Shown: positions 37,206 through 51,452 of the stretch, piece after piece
How the letters are laid out: each line of letters opens with the position of its first letter
How positions within the stretch are numbered: position 1 is the first letter of the stretch
Source of the DNA: Epiperipatus broadwayi
Taxonomy: Eukaryota; Onychophora; Udeonychophora; Euonychophora; Peripatidae
Assembly (NCBI GenBank): GCA_028023455.1
Contig: JAQFVV010000032.1
Location: 1,860,001-1,924,000 of the forward strand
Length of the DNA: 64,000 nucleotides
Reading direction: 5' to 3'
Position numbers and translations under genes: made by a program
The notes under the pieces: model-generated
Database searches by the model: none
What the model saw: only the letters and a program-made list of their open reading frames with translations
Told to the model about the DNA's origin: nothing

Positions 37206-37620
37206 TTATCTGCTTACTATATACATTTTCTAGGTCCTAATAGCCTAGAGGTACTGTAGTATGACAGATAGAGAAAGTGTCTCTGCCTGACTGTTATAAT
37301 ACTAATAAAAAACACACAATTACTTCTCTATAAAGCTATTTTAAGATTTCAACCAGTAGATTGATTTTCATCAGTTGGTTGATTGATAAGAATTATTGGA
37401 TAAATAATTTTAGCCCATAGAAATTAATTTTGTTATCTTATATGTAAATGTTTGTAATTTTTTAGTATTTAAATTCTGGAAATAGTCATTTTGCTGTGCT
37501 TTCTGATGAAAACCAGTCTGCTGTTTGAAATATTAAAGCATCTTTATAGAGAAGTAATAATGTGTGTTTTTTTACTAGTATTTTTATATTTCCTTGAGTT
37601 AGTTCATATATTTATTATTT

Positions 37621-37635
37621 TCACACACACACACA

Positions 37636-37673
<38 letters not shown>

Positions 37674-37680
37674 TGTGTGT
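37621..37680 (+). repeat. CA/TA microsatellite
   Basis: CA repeats followed by a long TA run. Confidence 0.95.
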
Positions 37681-39444
37681 CTGGCAATACAAAATATTTT
37701 AATCATTAATTATTTTCATTAATTATATAGGCCAATATTATTGTGTTAACAATATATAAATAGTTAAAAGTAAATCAATAATTATTTATCCAGTGCAATA
37801 TCTATTTGTAACTACTTAAAAGGAAATAAACATTCGCACATGCTGTTTAGTTATACTGATTGAATTTTACATGCACTCAAGTAGATATATATATAATACA
37901 AGCACATAGGTGCTTATTCTAATATAAAAATATTTTAATTCTTAATTTTTATTATCGTTACCTTACAAATTAAATTATTATTACTTTTAAAGAGTAAAAA
38001 AAAATTTAGGATAAAGATATATTTCTTTGAAAGTCTGCTTTTCTCTTTGCTTTCTTCATTTCCAAACTTTAAAAAGTTTTCCCAATTTATTTACATCTGT
38101 TAAGTAATTTCTTGGACAACTGCTTTAATTTTATTCAAAAGTTGTTTCCCCGGTTATAAGAATTTTTTCTCTTTTTTAGAAAAAACAAATTGACATGAAA
38201 TAACTTGATTGAAATAGATTCTCTGTTCATTCTTTAACATATTTAGTTTAAACATGTAAATAACTGAAATACAGGCTTATTATATGCCTATATCAATATA
38301 TGTAATATATAGGATATATGAGCACAGACTTTCACATGACCTACCACTCTCCACTCTATCTCATAACACTGGTACACTTGAACACATATATGCCGAAAAG
38401 ATAAAATATACATGCATTTTCCTAATTGTTTATTTCTTTTGTTTGTGCTTCCAATAATTGTAAATAGGTTTAAAATATAGGGATAATATATAACTGACAG
38501 TAGATTTCTTTCTTCTTTGCTTTTACGCATATATAAAGAAGATATATATGATATATAGCACTAGACTCTTAAGATTAGGTTAATTTCTCATAGATTGTCA
38601 ATATGGCATATTTTGGCTACCAGATATACAAGACAAATACTGGTCATTCTAAACTCAGTTCACCTTCCATAATCTCTGAACTTTACAGACAAGTGGTGGC
38701 TGTTACACATATATTGAACTATGAAAAGTTAGAGTTGTTCTACTATACTTAACCAGAGGTTCAAACTTGACCAATGTGGAGACTAACAGCAGGTGCCTTT
38801 TTTTTTTGGAGCTGCCTATTTTTTTTTAAATATCCTTAGTTAAATTGAACTCACTATTCATAGTAGATACTATAATTTATAATCAGGGAATCTTAATAAA
38901 AAAAATCAAAATAATAACTAAATTACAATTGTTCTATTTTTAATTTGCTGATAAATTCAACAAAGTCAATTGCAGTTTAATTAAAAACATTCTTTCTTAA
39001 TTCTTTAAATAAAAACATATTGGAATTATTTTTTTTATAATCACACGTGGAATCATTAAAGCAAATATCTTTGTTTTATATAAAAATAATTTTTTTTCTT
39101 TGTTAAATTAAAATTTTTACATTTTTGTCAAAATGAGAAAAAAATATGTGTTAAATAGAGGCATTTTAAAAATATAATTATAATATTTCAGAAATATCTG
39201 GAAATATTACTTAATTAATCAATATTTAAATCATTCCATATATGTAAACATTGTCTATGTTCATTTCTATTTCTCCGTTTAAGCTTTAAATATATGTGCA
39301 CACAATGTGGTTTGTCATGAGACAAATTTGTCTTAATATGCAATTTTTCATTCTATATTATTTGAATATGTATGCTTAAAATATTCTGTTTAAAGTTTTG
39401 ATATTTTAATGTTATTTCTATAATATATAATTAATTTTTTTAAG

Positions 39445-39523
39445 GGAGTAGGACTCACCACTCATGGTATGTTTTGTGTAGCTACTGAAAAGGCATCATT
39501 TGCAATGCCAGAAACAACAATAG
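39445..39523 (+). CDS. HIBCH-like exon 5 (residues 133-159)
   Basis: The acceptor is TTTTTTAAG and the donor GTATGT; the exon ends one base into codon 159. It encodes [20 protein letters not shown] then MPETTIG. GGGVGL and the ATE-FAMPET motif are HIBCH hallmarks. Glu155 in MPET is the first of the two acidic catalytic positions and is conserved. Confidence 0.95.
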
Positions 39524-39879
39524 GTATGTTTTTTTATTTTTTAATACCAATATTTTTGAACATTATTTTAAAGACAAATAAATTGATTTAAGAACATTCA
39601 ATTTTTTTATCAGTATGATTTAAGACATTAGTAGATTGGTAACAAATTAATTTCTAGAGAAATATTGAAAAATAAATAAATAATTGAATAGTTTGTTTCT
39701 CAGGAGTTCACATGAATTTCAAATCATGTGATCATGTGATGTTTATTGAATTTCAAATCCATGGAACTTGAGATTTACAATCTACAATTCTGATGCTCTA
39801 TTAAACCATACAGGTTAGAGAAATAATAAATGTATGTTAATGAATGAAAATACTTTTGAAGAATCTCCTTTATTATTTA

Positions 39880-40015
39880 ATTTATTTTTTTTTTCCCCCA
39901 TTTTTTTATTTTGAATTTTTTTTAATTAAATAAACCCATGGGGGTTATATAATTTTTCCCCACCATAGAAAGTAGACTTTTTTTCCCCCCCAACCATTAA
40001 AAAAAAATCCCCTTT
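39880..40015. other. Homopolymer-dense block, possible low-quality sequence
   Basis: T-runs alternate with C-runs and A-runs in a way not seen elsewhere in the window (for example TTTTCCCCCA, CCCATGGGGG, TTTTCCCCCCC). It may be a base-calling artefact. Confidence 0.5.
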
Positions 40016-41016
40016 GGAGTTTTGAAAGGCTGTTGGAGAGGCTTTTGCTTATCAATGGGCTATTTAAAGATTACTTTACCTTATTTAGCAATATATTTTT
40101 AAATGATTACTGCAATGAGTTCATAATTATATTTTTTATAGATTTTACTGTCTTTTTGATTTTTGAAGGCATTTGTTTAAATGTATACTTATAATAAGTT
40201 TTGATTACAATCATTAATTTATGTGATACATCTCTATGATCTGAATTTCTGACATTCACATATTGTGTTCAACAAAGAATGGCTTAAATTTTAAAAGCAA
40301 GTGAAACTATTAAATGCATAATTGAATCTAATAAAACTTCTATGATAATTATTTTTAAAATTATTAATATGTGGACATGCAAAAATAATGCATTTGTAAA
40401 ATTATTTAGTTAATTTAAAACTTTAAATACTGTTTCATGAATTTCACTTCTTTGTCAAGTCCATTTTTCAATAATCCTAAGATTTCATCAATTATCTTAT
40501 ATGGTACTCTTAAATATTTCAAAACAGTCTTGAACTTATGTTGAAAATCTGGCTATTGTCTTTCAGCACATTTAGTGTGACACATTTATAGAGATATGCT
40601 TTTGGAAATCTGGTTTTAATAAGCTGCAAACATAATATATTTATTTATTTGTAAAAATTTACAGTTTACTATACATAATATTCATGAAAAAATAATTAAT
40701 ACTTGCAGGATACATGTTCTTATCAAAATTTGACCATGAATTTTAGCAGTAATTTAACTACAGTCTTCTTTATGTTAACTTAATATTAATTGATTAGAGA
40801 TTGTAATAAAACTCATTTTAAAATAACTTAACTCTCAAATAAATATTTAAATGTGTAAATATTAATTAACTACACTTTACTTAAGTTCTCTGTAGAAATT
40901 TATAGTTTTTTTAGATTATCAACATGAATTTACAGGGTTTTTTTTGTTGTTGTTTTTTATTTTATTTTTATAAGCCAACTTTTGATGAAACATCAACTAA
41001 CTTTTTTTAGAACAAT

Positions 41017-41193
41017 TATTTCTATCAATCAAATAAGATGTCATCAAACTAGTTGAGATCACATCAACATCAAACAGCAAAAATTTTGAGTCTCTTTAAA
41101 TAGAAATTGAGTTTCTATATTGGGTGTGGTCTCAGCTATTCTTTCAAGTAGCTAATGACATCAGGTTTGATTGATAGAAAGATGTCTTGCAAG
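41017..41193. repeat. Foldback element (MITE-like)
   Basis: TTTCTATCAATCAAA near the left end pairs with TTTGATTGATAGAAA at the right end. The match continues inward through GATGTCAT/ATGACATC and GAGATCACA/TGTGGTCTC. Arms are about 50 bp. Confidence 0.65.
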
Positions 41194-41869
41194 ATATTAG
41201 ATGAAAAGAAATCATAAATTTTTTTTAGAGGTGTGAGTAAAATAACATTAGTACATTATATATTTATGTGATGTTTAATCAGAATATACATATAATTAAA
41301 TACATATTAATAATTTTAATTAGCTTTCAGTCTAATAGGGCAGTCATTTTCCATAATATTAAAACTAAAATACAAAAAACAAATTGGCTATAATGTTAAA
41401 TCAAAAATTAATTAGTTACTATTATATTTTATTTATTGTACAATATATGTATTTAGTTCTCTTCCCAAAGGTGAGTAAAGGAAATAAAAAATGGAATTTT
41501 ATGACTGAATGATAGCATGGCGTCATTTTTATGGTAATTTACCATTATTTGTCATTTTCTTATTACTATTTAATCCACTATTTCAATTTCACAACCATAT
41601 CAGAAACATGTATTGATTAACACTTAAAACATTACCAATCATAATAATAATAAAAAACCACTCAGAAATGTGAATATGGCCATTCCAATTCAAAAAAAAA
41701 AAGGCAACAAAGTAGATAGAGAAAAAAAGAAGAAAAAAAACTACTTTAAAAATAAGTTTTGTAGTGACTATACAAACCCATTTGGGAACCACAAATATGT
41801 CATATGTAGAACATTCTGGTCCAATTTCCTGAGAAGTTTGCAGTCTCTCAGTTTAATTTGATATTTTAC

Positions 41870-43870
41870 ATTAACTCAGTTTCCTCAGCAGAAAACTTAT
41901 TTCTAAATACTTTTACACCATGTCTAATTGTAGCTCTCTAATATATTCTATTGTCTGATATATTTTCTCAATGGAAACAATTGACATTACACTTCTTCGG
42001 AATGTCTTTGAAATAATCCTTTTAACATAGATGGCTTTTATCTCTTCTACAAAACTCATATTCAAGTTTATCATAAAATACTTTTTAGGAAGTCTTGCAT
42101 TGTTCATTCATTGTTCATGTCCAATACAACAAAGATGTGATTTTACAATACTGCACTTAATAGTATCACACCTTGCAAGCTGCAGAACATATTGATTGGT
42201 TTTATGATCTTACCATTGTATTTTTAAAATTTTACAGAGCATTTTTAGATGAAAGTTTTGTAATGTCTTTATATTACGCCTATAGGATGTCCATATTTCA
42301 CATGCATACAATAAATTAGGTAAAATAACAACTTTATATACAGCTAATTTAGTTGTAGTCATTATATTTCTGTGATGAAATAGTCTATCTTCTAACTTTT
42401 TAAAATCAGCAGCAGCAGCAGTATTTTAGAGTCTTTATTGCATCTCAGTATTTAGGGCCATCTTTCTACTTATAAAACTGCCAAGGTATTTACAATTGTG
42501 AGTTAATAGCTATCCAAAAGTTGCTGATGATTTTACTTCCATAACTGGCTAATAAAGAACTTGAGGTTATTTAATATTAATTAATAAACAGAGATTTTTA
42601 CAAGTCACATTTACACATTAAGAACATTCTATAAATTGTATTTTGAATTGACAAAAATAGCACAATCATTAGTGTACTGTAAATTCAAAATCTAAAAAGA
42701 TGAAAATCTTGTTTTTGCTTTTATCCAATTCAAATTAAAAATTCCATCATCAAGCTTATATTCTATCTTGATTTTTGTCTGATTAAACTATCTATAAATA
42801 ATTTTAAAAGACCACTATCATAAAAATTGAAAACACAGTTGGAATAAGCACACATCCTTGTTTAACATCAGTTTTCATTTCAAGTGCCTCAGATTTTTCA
42901 CCTATAGTAATAACATTTCCTCTCATTCAATCATGAAGAAGCTTTATAATACAAATAAATTTTGGTGGACAACCAATTAACTTCAAACAATATCATCTAC
43001 AACTGGAAGCAAAGTTCTTGACAGCACTTTTTCCAAAATGGGTAATAATATTCCACAGTAATTACTGCAATCTTGTATATTCCCTGTTTTTAAAAATTGG
43101 AACAACAAAATCATTCTTAAAGTCAGATGGCACAACTTCATGAGTTCAGATATTACTATAAAATTCCAATATTTTTGAAGTTAATATATCACCATCATAT
43201 TTTAAAATTTCTCCAGGTATTTCATCAGATCCTGCAGTCTTTTCATTTTTAAGATTACAAAAATTTGTAAACTGGATATCTTTGTCCAACTATAAATAAG
43301 TAAAATATCATTAAAAGTTGTCATATTATTTTTTGTGTATCATTACTTAAAAGATGATCAAAATACTCTTTCCACCTGTTCAAAATATCATTATCAACAT
43401 ATAAGAGAGTGTTGCCATTGCTGAATTTAATAGGATTGTGATACCATTTCTCAGATCTATATGTTGCATTCAATGCATCAAAAAAGATCTAAAATGATAA
43501 TGATCAGTGAATATCTGTATCTTCTTTGCAGTTTTAATCTATCAATCATTTTTAAGCCTGCTTTTCAGTCATTGAATGTCTACCTTCAGATATTTATATT
43601 TATTATGAAGTCCATATTTATTCTATTATTTTGCAAGCAGAGAATGTCACATGTTTCTTTTTAATAAAATAATAATGTGATCATTGTCAGAAAACCAGTC
43701 ATGATTCTTCTTTTTAGTGAATCCAAAAATAATTTACTTCTATCCATAACACATTCCTTAAGATAATTTCATGTTTCAATAATGTTCTGATGATCCAAAT
43801 TAGCAGTTTTAGTGTTTAATATAGTTGTTGAAATTTAGTGTGTATAGGAGATTTTTCTAAAGAATAAACA
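41870..43870 (-). pseudogene. Antisense LINE, endonuclease-reverse transcriptase relic
   Basis: Read right to left, pieces appear in order: HDWFSDNDHIIIL, FFDALNATYRSEKWY, NTLLYVDNDILNRWKEYFDH, NDFVVPIFKN, IGCPPKFICIIKLLHD, EALEMKTDVKQGCVLIPTVF (RT domain B), then a tail with TTKLAVYKVVILPNLLYACE, IWTSYRR, NARLPKKYFM. This is the tail and core of a common animal LINE whose RT block also occurs at 5978-6185. Many stops and frameshifts; the FADD region is not readable. Confidence 0.8.
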
Positions 43871-44454
43871 CCAATTTTCTTGCTATAAGTTAATAATTTT
43901 AATCAGAGTAAGATATTATTTTTAAATGCTTTTATTTAAATTACAATATCTATTAGTTTGTTTATAAACTATTGTAATCACTTTTATTATTGAAGTTAGA
44001 ATAAAATTTTAAAATTGAGATTTAATAGATTTAAATTCAATAGAATTAATTCAAATTTGGTACACAAGAAATAAATACCAGGCAAAGCAATATGGGATTA
44101 TAATATTTTAGATAGATTTCCTAATTTGGAAATTTTGAATATTTTGATATCAAATTTACAATTCATTTTTAAAACTTTAATATGTTTTCAGTAAGGCTTA
44201 CAAAAGGGTGATATAGATTTTTTTTTATTATTGTTATAACAGATTGTTACAAAATCTTAAAATCAAGATTTAAAAGATTTAAATTCAACATAATTTGTTG
44301 AAATTTTATATATTTCTTTAAAATCACTATAATATTTTAAATGACTTAATTTGAAACAGTGGGCGAGAAAATTTTGATATCAATTTTAAAAATTGTTTTT
44401 AGAACTTTGATGTGTTTTAAGTAATATGTGTGATTTTTTTGGTTTCAGTCGTAA

Positions 44455-45015
44455 GTTTCATTTAAATTAGAATAAAGTTAGTTTACAATATAGTTTTGTT
44501 AAGCTTTTTAAAAAAAAAAATTATTTTTTTTTCAAATAAAAAAAATACCAAACACTTCAACAAAAGAATGTCTTCATATTTTAAGTTATTAATGTTTTAT
44601 TATGCACATATATAATTATGCACACATACTAAATATAATATATATACATAAGGAGATATACATATTAACTTAATGCAGAAATATCTAGTAATATATATAT
44701 ATATAAACTATAAATAATCAGATTGATTTAAAGTAAAATTGTACTTGTTTACAATATAGTAGTTTTGGTAAGCATTTTTTAAAAAAAAATAAATAAAATT
44801 TCCATTTAAAAACAAAAATGTCAAACACTTTTTACTTTTTTGCGTAAAGTGCAATTTAAAACTTATCACTTGAAGGTGAAGTAAAAACAAGGATTTTATT
44901 TCAGTAATGATTTATTATACACTTATAATATTATGTATATATAATAAATATGATATATACATAAGATGTATACATATTAACTTACAGCAGAAATATCTAA
45001 TGATATATATTGTAA
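44455..45015. repeat. Imperfect tandem duplication, about 270-310 bp
   Basis: GTTTACAATATAGT, AAACACTT and CATATTAACTTA...GCAGAAATATCTA occur in order in 44455-44705 and again in 44725-45015. The second copy contains a segment related to the Penelope terminal repeat. Confidence 0.65.
44818..44908 (-). repeat. Penelope-like terminal repeat fragment
   Basis: ACTTTTTTGCGTAAAG, CAATTTAAAACTTA and GAAGGTGAAGTAAAAACAAG match, in reverse complement, the left terminal region of the Penelope-like element at 57660-57730. No coding part is attached. Confidence 0.7.
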
Positions 45016-48000
45016 CTGAATGTAGAATGAATGAATGCTAAAACAATTCTAATTACCAATCAAATGAAGTTGAGGTTAACTTTTTAAACACTTGTATGAT
45101 CATTTTATGAGATTATCTATAATAAACAACTATTTATTTTAAGGAAGTATTATACAGATGTGTATTTATAACTAATCATAATACCTCAAGGTTCTACTAT
45201 GACTTAAAGTATAACTGGATTTACAAGAATAAATAAATCCTATAGCACTCTTATATTTGGGCTAGCAAGCTTGTTGTAAGCTTTCATATTACATAAATTC
45301 AATTTAAAGTTATCTCAGGATTATAATATTAAAATATACTAAATAATATTATTAAAATTTTAATTCTTTAAAATTGTAAATTATTATTGATATGATTAAA
45401 TAGCAAAGGGCATTTTATTGTATTTAATTCATATCTTAAGCAATTAAAGTGATGATGGTGTAAGTGCATAAAAATAATGAACATTTCATATCAAGCAGTA
45501 TACTTTTAAATAATGTATAATAATTATAAAATATTATGATCATATAAAATTAATAGATGATGAGCATTAACTAATTAAAGACAAAACCAGATAATTAACA
45601 AAATTTAATTAACTTATTAACAATAAATAATAATAAAAATATTTAAATGAATGGAATAACAACCAGTTCTCAGCAATAATTATAAATATTCTTGCACTGT
45701 TTTTGATTATTGGAAAATGACTCGTACTTTATTACTAAGTAAATGTGTGGTGTAACTTGACATGATGTAAAACAAAACACTTTATTGGAAAGAGTTGTTA
45801 AGATCTATTCAAAAGAGTTAATTATAAATAATAAATAAAGTAAAATGTTTTATTGCATCTTTAATTAATAATAAAGTCTGTTTCTTTTAGATATCCAATT
45901 TCCAAACTTAGCTATTTCATAAAAGAGCAAAACATTAATGCAACTTACAATATTCTTCTTAAAGCATGGCTTTAATTAACCTAGACATTCCATAAGAGGT
46001 TTATCAAGCTCATATTATCAATAAAACACTAATAAAATGTCAGGAGTTTAACTCAACTGATCAATAATATTTATACAAGTATCGGTATCACAAATATAAT
46101 TGAATATACAATGTAATCTTTATAAAAATCTTGAGACTATGTGGATAAATAAGAAGTGCAATGTTTATAAAATATCTCAACTATATGCTTTAGATACTTT
46201 TAATTATAGAAGCATATGATTAAATTAATAGACCAACAAAACATAAAATGCCAGGTATTATGACTTAATTATAACTAATTATTAATTAACTTTAAATATT
46301 AATAACCAGTCTCCATAATATAAAGAATCAATAACACATACTTATAAAACAGTCAAAACTCTTTATAAAGTAGTGCTACTCATTGCAAGCCAGAATGGAA
46401 CTACTGTATGGAGAATTTTGCCTGTTTTAACAGCTTGAGAAAACATAAGAAATAGTGATCATATAATGTGTAGTGATTTAACACACGCTTATACTAAATG
46501 GTAATCATAACTTTAATATATTACATGTATATTTTTATTATATCTTTCTTATAAGCCCTTTCACTGAACAAGATAACTCCAGATATTTTAGCACTTAAAC
46601 AAATTTGAGAAATATATCCTTATAATTTAAAATTAATTCAGTCTTTTTAAAAATTCAATACATTTTAACACATTCTTTCAAAATATTGAAAGTGATAAAA
46701 TTCTTTGACATTTTAGGTTGTAAAATTCTAATGGATTGGAGAAACAAAATTTAATTCTTACAAAAGAGTAATTGGTAATGAAGTTTGAGCTTTTTAAGTA
46801 AAATACATTACTAGTGATTTTAAAGTATTCCAAAAATCATAGTACTCATTTTATTTCCTAGGTGTGGTATATAATAATCATTTGAATCCAATAATAGCGA
46901 GTCAAAATTATTTCAGAGAATTGCAATAAGTTGTTTTATTCCCTAAGTGAGGAACATAGTAATTAATCTTTTAAGGGATGGCATTCATAAATTATAATTT
47001 CTCAAAAAATTTATGAAGATAAAATCCATTAGTTAAAAATTCATTTTAACAATATTCCAATATAAAAGTGTTTATCCAGATGAATTCATTAGTTAAAAAA
47101 AATTTTTTTTTTAAATATAAATGTCCAATACACTAGTGTATCCAGGAAACTTTAGGTTGTAGTAAATATAAAATCAAACAAAAAATTTTTTTGAGAGACT
47201 AAATAAGTGAATAATATGGTTTAAATAAAAATAGCATCCCATATCATTTAAAATTTTTATATTTAAATACAAGTTTTAAAGTTTTATCCCTTTTAAAGTG
47301 CATTACAAAATGATGAATGTGGTCAGATATTTAGTTCTCCATGAAGGACAGTTTTGAGGTACATTTGTCTTTAAAGTAAGTATTTATTTAATTCTCTAGT
47401 CAATCTAATCAATTATCATGGTTTTGTGAAATACCAATATGACTAACTTTGAATTTGTAATCAGTTAACAAAGAAAAATAAACAATTCTGAGCATGTAAA
47501 TATATTTATAGGTTTGCATCTCATGATTAATGATATCTTATTTCAAAATTCTTCATGCTTTTGACTTTTTAAGAAAAAATTTATCATTGTTGCCAGGATT
47601 TATGTATCAGGTAATCTTTGGTAGGTTTAAAAATTTATAGCACCAAATTTGTAATGAAATTATTGTAAAATTACAAAATATTTTACAATATTTTAAATAT
47701 CCTATTACATTAATTAATAAAAATAGATATCATTTTCAAAACAAATATTTATATTATAAATATTAAAATAAATGATTTTAGTTTATTTATTTTTATGTTC
47801 TCATAATGTATTATTACCAATAATAATAAATTTACTTAAATATTATCATACTCTTTTAAATTTAAATATATTCAAGAATTAGAATTATTCATGCATGCTC
47901 ACATATGTAGTGTAATTTTAATAGTGTATATACTATAATAAAGGTATTACTATGCTGATAATATTTTTAAATAATTTATATTATTAGTGTTAAGTTTTTT

Positions 48001-48604
48001 TTATTTGGTTATTTTTTTAAAATTAATTGTATGTGTGTGAGTGCTTTTATAACTAAATAAATATAAACTACGATAATATTTGTAACCATAACAATAATAA
48101 TAGTAATAATTAATGTTTGTTAACAATATTGTTGAGTCAATAAAATTTTTTAGAAGTTCTGTTTATAACCATTAATTTGGATATAATAAATATTATTACA
48201 GTATATATATATATATCAACTATAAGTGTCAAGTCAATTTAAAGTACAATATAGTTTTACATTTTAATTACTTTTTAGTTGGCTGTTTACATAAAAGCAT
48301 TAATTTTTTTTTTAAAAAATAATATTCTTTTTCATTTGTAAATAAAACATACTTTCAATAATTATAAAATAATTTTCTTCATCAGTCTCTTTTTTATTAT
48401 ATTTCTTGTTTTCTTCACAAGAGAATTCCTGCTGTCAATGATTTTGAGTTCTATTTCTTTGTTTTGATTTTGGAAATGAAGCCTATAATTATCTAACCTT
48501 TTTTTATACATTTTTTTTTCACAAAATATTTATTATTTCTCAGAAGAATAATTCAGATTTTAATAGAAAATATTTACTTTTAATTAATTAAATATGAGTT
48601 AAAT

Positions 48605-48665
48605 CATTGGCTCAGTTGCTAAGGATTTTTCCTGGTAAGCTTAAGAACTGAATTCAAGTTCTAAA
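48605..48665 (+). repeat. Possible tRNA-derived SINE head
   Basis: ATTGGCTCAGTTGCTAAGG resembles an A-box and GAATTCAAGTTCT a B-box at roughly tRNA spacing. Downstream sequence to about 48780 may be its body. It is not a functional tRNA. Confidence 0.4.
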
Positions 48666-49089
48666 TGGGAACAAATTTGTTTTCATTGTTAAAAATTCAA
48701 AAATGTGGACATTCTGACAGAAACACAGACAAAAATGTGAACATACCAATGGAAATACAGGAAGGACAAGTTAATATAAAAGCATTTTTAAAAATAATTA
48801 AGGATAATTATAGGATAAAGAAGGACAAAACAACATATTAGTGGTACATCACTAAAAAAATATTAAAAACAAGCTAAGGCTTATGGGAAGAGTAATCCTT
48901 CAGGTAAGTTATATTAGAAGAAGAAGAGAATAAAAACATTTATGGAGAGCTGAAGTGCATGCCACCATTGTCATATAGCTTGAAAGATTTCAGTTCTAGC
49001 TTTATAAGCATTATATTATAAACATCACATGGTCACCTGCTAATAGGATAATGGTGGCTATGGTTATTAAAGAACCAAAGACACCAAAA

Positions 49090-49440
49090 TGTATAGGTAC
49101 TGAACTGAGTTCAGATCTATATAACTCTATAAGCCAATGAGCTTGGATTGAAAATATTAAGGTGTTTTCAATTTAAGATTAATAGTTTTGTAGTTAAGTG
49201 GAGATAAAAGGAGGCTGTTGGAGAGTTGCATTAGATCCTAAGATCTAGGTGCAGTGTTCTCAGATCCAAGGCTCTTCACTGACCAAGGCCACAAGCCAGA
49301 AACTAGTCTGGGAATATTGGATGAGTATGCACTAGATGAAGATTTTATGCACAAGCCTTCTGGCATCCATTGATTACTCTAGCTTGCTGTCTGTGGCAAT
49401 ACGTATAGTGAGTTTTTGCCTGCATTATATTATATACATT
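49090..49440. repeat. Dispersed repeat family 2, second copy, with half palindrome
   Basis: 49090-49340 matches 5740-5975. The adjoining 49345-49430 (GCACAAGCCTTCTGGCATCC and following) is the reverse complement of one arm of the palindrome at 63050-63174. Confidence 0.6.
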
Positions 49441-51344
49441 GTCTAAGAAGACTGCTGTTATAATACTTCTCAGTCTGAATCAAACACAGCTTGAAAGTAG
49501 AAATTCTGTGTAATAAGGAGAATAAACATGATATACTAAGTCCACACCTAATATGTATTAACTAGAGCCTGAACAATGTAGCTCGAACAACTTAGAAAAA
49601 AATGACTATTAAGAGTCCAGAGATGGAGTTGAGAAATATAGCTTATTTGTTCATAGAAGAACTGTTTCTCATTGCCTATAGTTGTATAGCAGCATAATTA
49701 AGCAGCAAAATATCAAAACAAGAAAAATCCAACTTGAATCAACCAATCTGTCTAGTAAGGTTACTGAATTATTTTTAAAAGCTGTAATAAGACTTTTTTA
49801 ATTTATATGCATATAGATAAGAAGCCTCTATAATTTATACAATTCATTGATATATTTTATTATATATAGTTTTAGCTATAAATTTTGTTTAAATTTTTTA
49901 TTGATGAATATTCTTAGTGTAGTGTAAATTAATATATATATATATTATGTAAACATATATGTATATTTAATTTTGACATCTATATTTAATCTTTAATATT
50001 ATTTTTATTAGTATGTTACTTTATTTATAAATTAATAATATTTCTGGATAATTTCTGTACATCAATTGACATTGTCTAAAATAAATAGTGTTGTTTAAAT
50101 TACTTCTTAGTTGTCTAATGCTGATTTATTCCTGAGAAAACCATGATGGTATTGTCAAAGGATAATATAGCCATAAGTGTTCTTTCTTGGTTGAAAATGG
50201 TATTTCAAATTAGAGTTAGTGGAGTTCTAACCCTGTATATTCAAATATTTATAAGTGAATGCTAAGGGAGATCTTATGAGAGATGATTTTATATATGATG
50301 ATCAGGAAATATAGCCAAGATATATGAATAATTATGTATTTCATTAATTTTTGTTAAACTGATGAATTTAAAGTAGTTTTTGTTATATGCCAGGAGTATA
50401 TATCTGCATGTTAAGATACATACATATATGTCTTCAGTGAAGCCATCACTATCATTGGGATAAGTTCATGGTATAATATATATATATGTACACACGCATT
50501 CACTATTCATGGTATAATATATATGTACAGACACATTCACTAGCAAATTCTCTTTTCAGAACGTTTGTACCATCTAATAAAATTCATTCTAGAAAAAAAT
50601 TAATTTTGTTAATAAACAAAGATATCTGCTGTGTTCTTAATATTTTTTTTTAAAAGGTATTTACAATTAAAGCTCCTCATATATAAAAGGAATAACTGAC
50701 AAAATCACTCATGTCTTAAAACATGACTACGTTATTACTGTTTCAGTACTAAACAAAAAAATTAGCAATATTTTACCAAAACCAAGGATTTGATCATTCT
50801 CATGGGATCTAGAAAAATCTTTTGTTAATTTTCTTACATAGGCATGAGTAATTATGGCATTAATCATAGAAGGAATTAACATGTTTATACTGTCAAACAA
50901 TTCTCATCACTTATGCTCATTCTAGTTATGTTATAAAATTTACCAACATTTTATTTGGATATGATACACATTAGCAAAGAGCAGCCAGAAAAATTAATGA
51001 AATTCTAAAAAAATCTCAGCTGTATTAACAAATTTAAAGAAACGTCAAAGTTTCTATCTATATGGAAAAAAAGTAAAATGTCAGTCAAAATTTAAAAAGA
51101 ACATATTAGATTGATTCCCTGTCTGCTTCCCTCTTTTAATCTAATCTTATCTAAATTTTGTATTGGATGAAATAATATTCCCAGTCTCTTTACAAATAGT
51201 TGTTAAACCATCCATAGTATATCAATGATGGAAAATGGGGTCCAGCTGAAACATTAGTGTGAATATATTATAATAACAAGTAAACTTACATGCAGAATAA
51301 CTTAAAGTTGTAATTAATAATTTAAGCGCATAATCATTACATAA

Positions 51345-51452
51345 GTAATATATATTAAGGCTATAACCGTAAGACTATGCCTCTGGATGTTCCTACTGTC
51401 GCATCTAGACGCATAGTCTTAAGATTATAGCCTACATATATATTACATACAG
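51345..51452. repeat. Inverted repeat with 35-45 bp arms
   Basis: TAAGGCTATAACCGTAAGAC on the left pairs with GTCTTAAGATTATAGCCTA on the right, extending through ACTATGC/GCATAGT. The loop is about 30 bases. Outside it, similar ACAGAATAACT and GCAGAATAACT texts flank both ends in direct orientation. MITE-like. Confidence 0.75.

Larger units (their letters stand above)
28753..39444 (+). other. HIBCH-like intron 4 (about 10.7 kb)
   Basis: Mostly featureless A+T-rich DNA. Less A+T-rich blocks of unknown origin lie at 33790-34090, 34380-34620, 35640-36110 and 36420-36800. The third includes a CTATAAAAAG box at about 35863 and may be an old LTR. A minus-strand LINE remnant may lie in 29090-29860, but I could not read convincing motifs. 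Confidence 0.7.
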
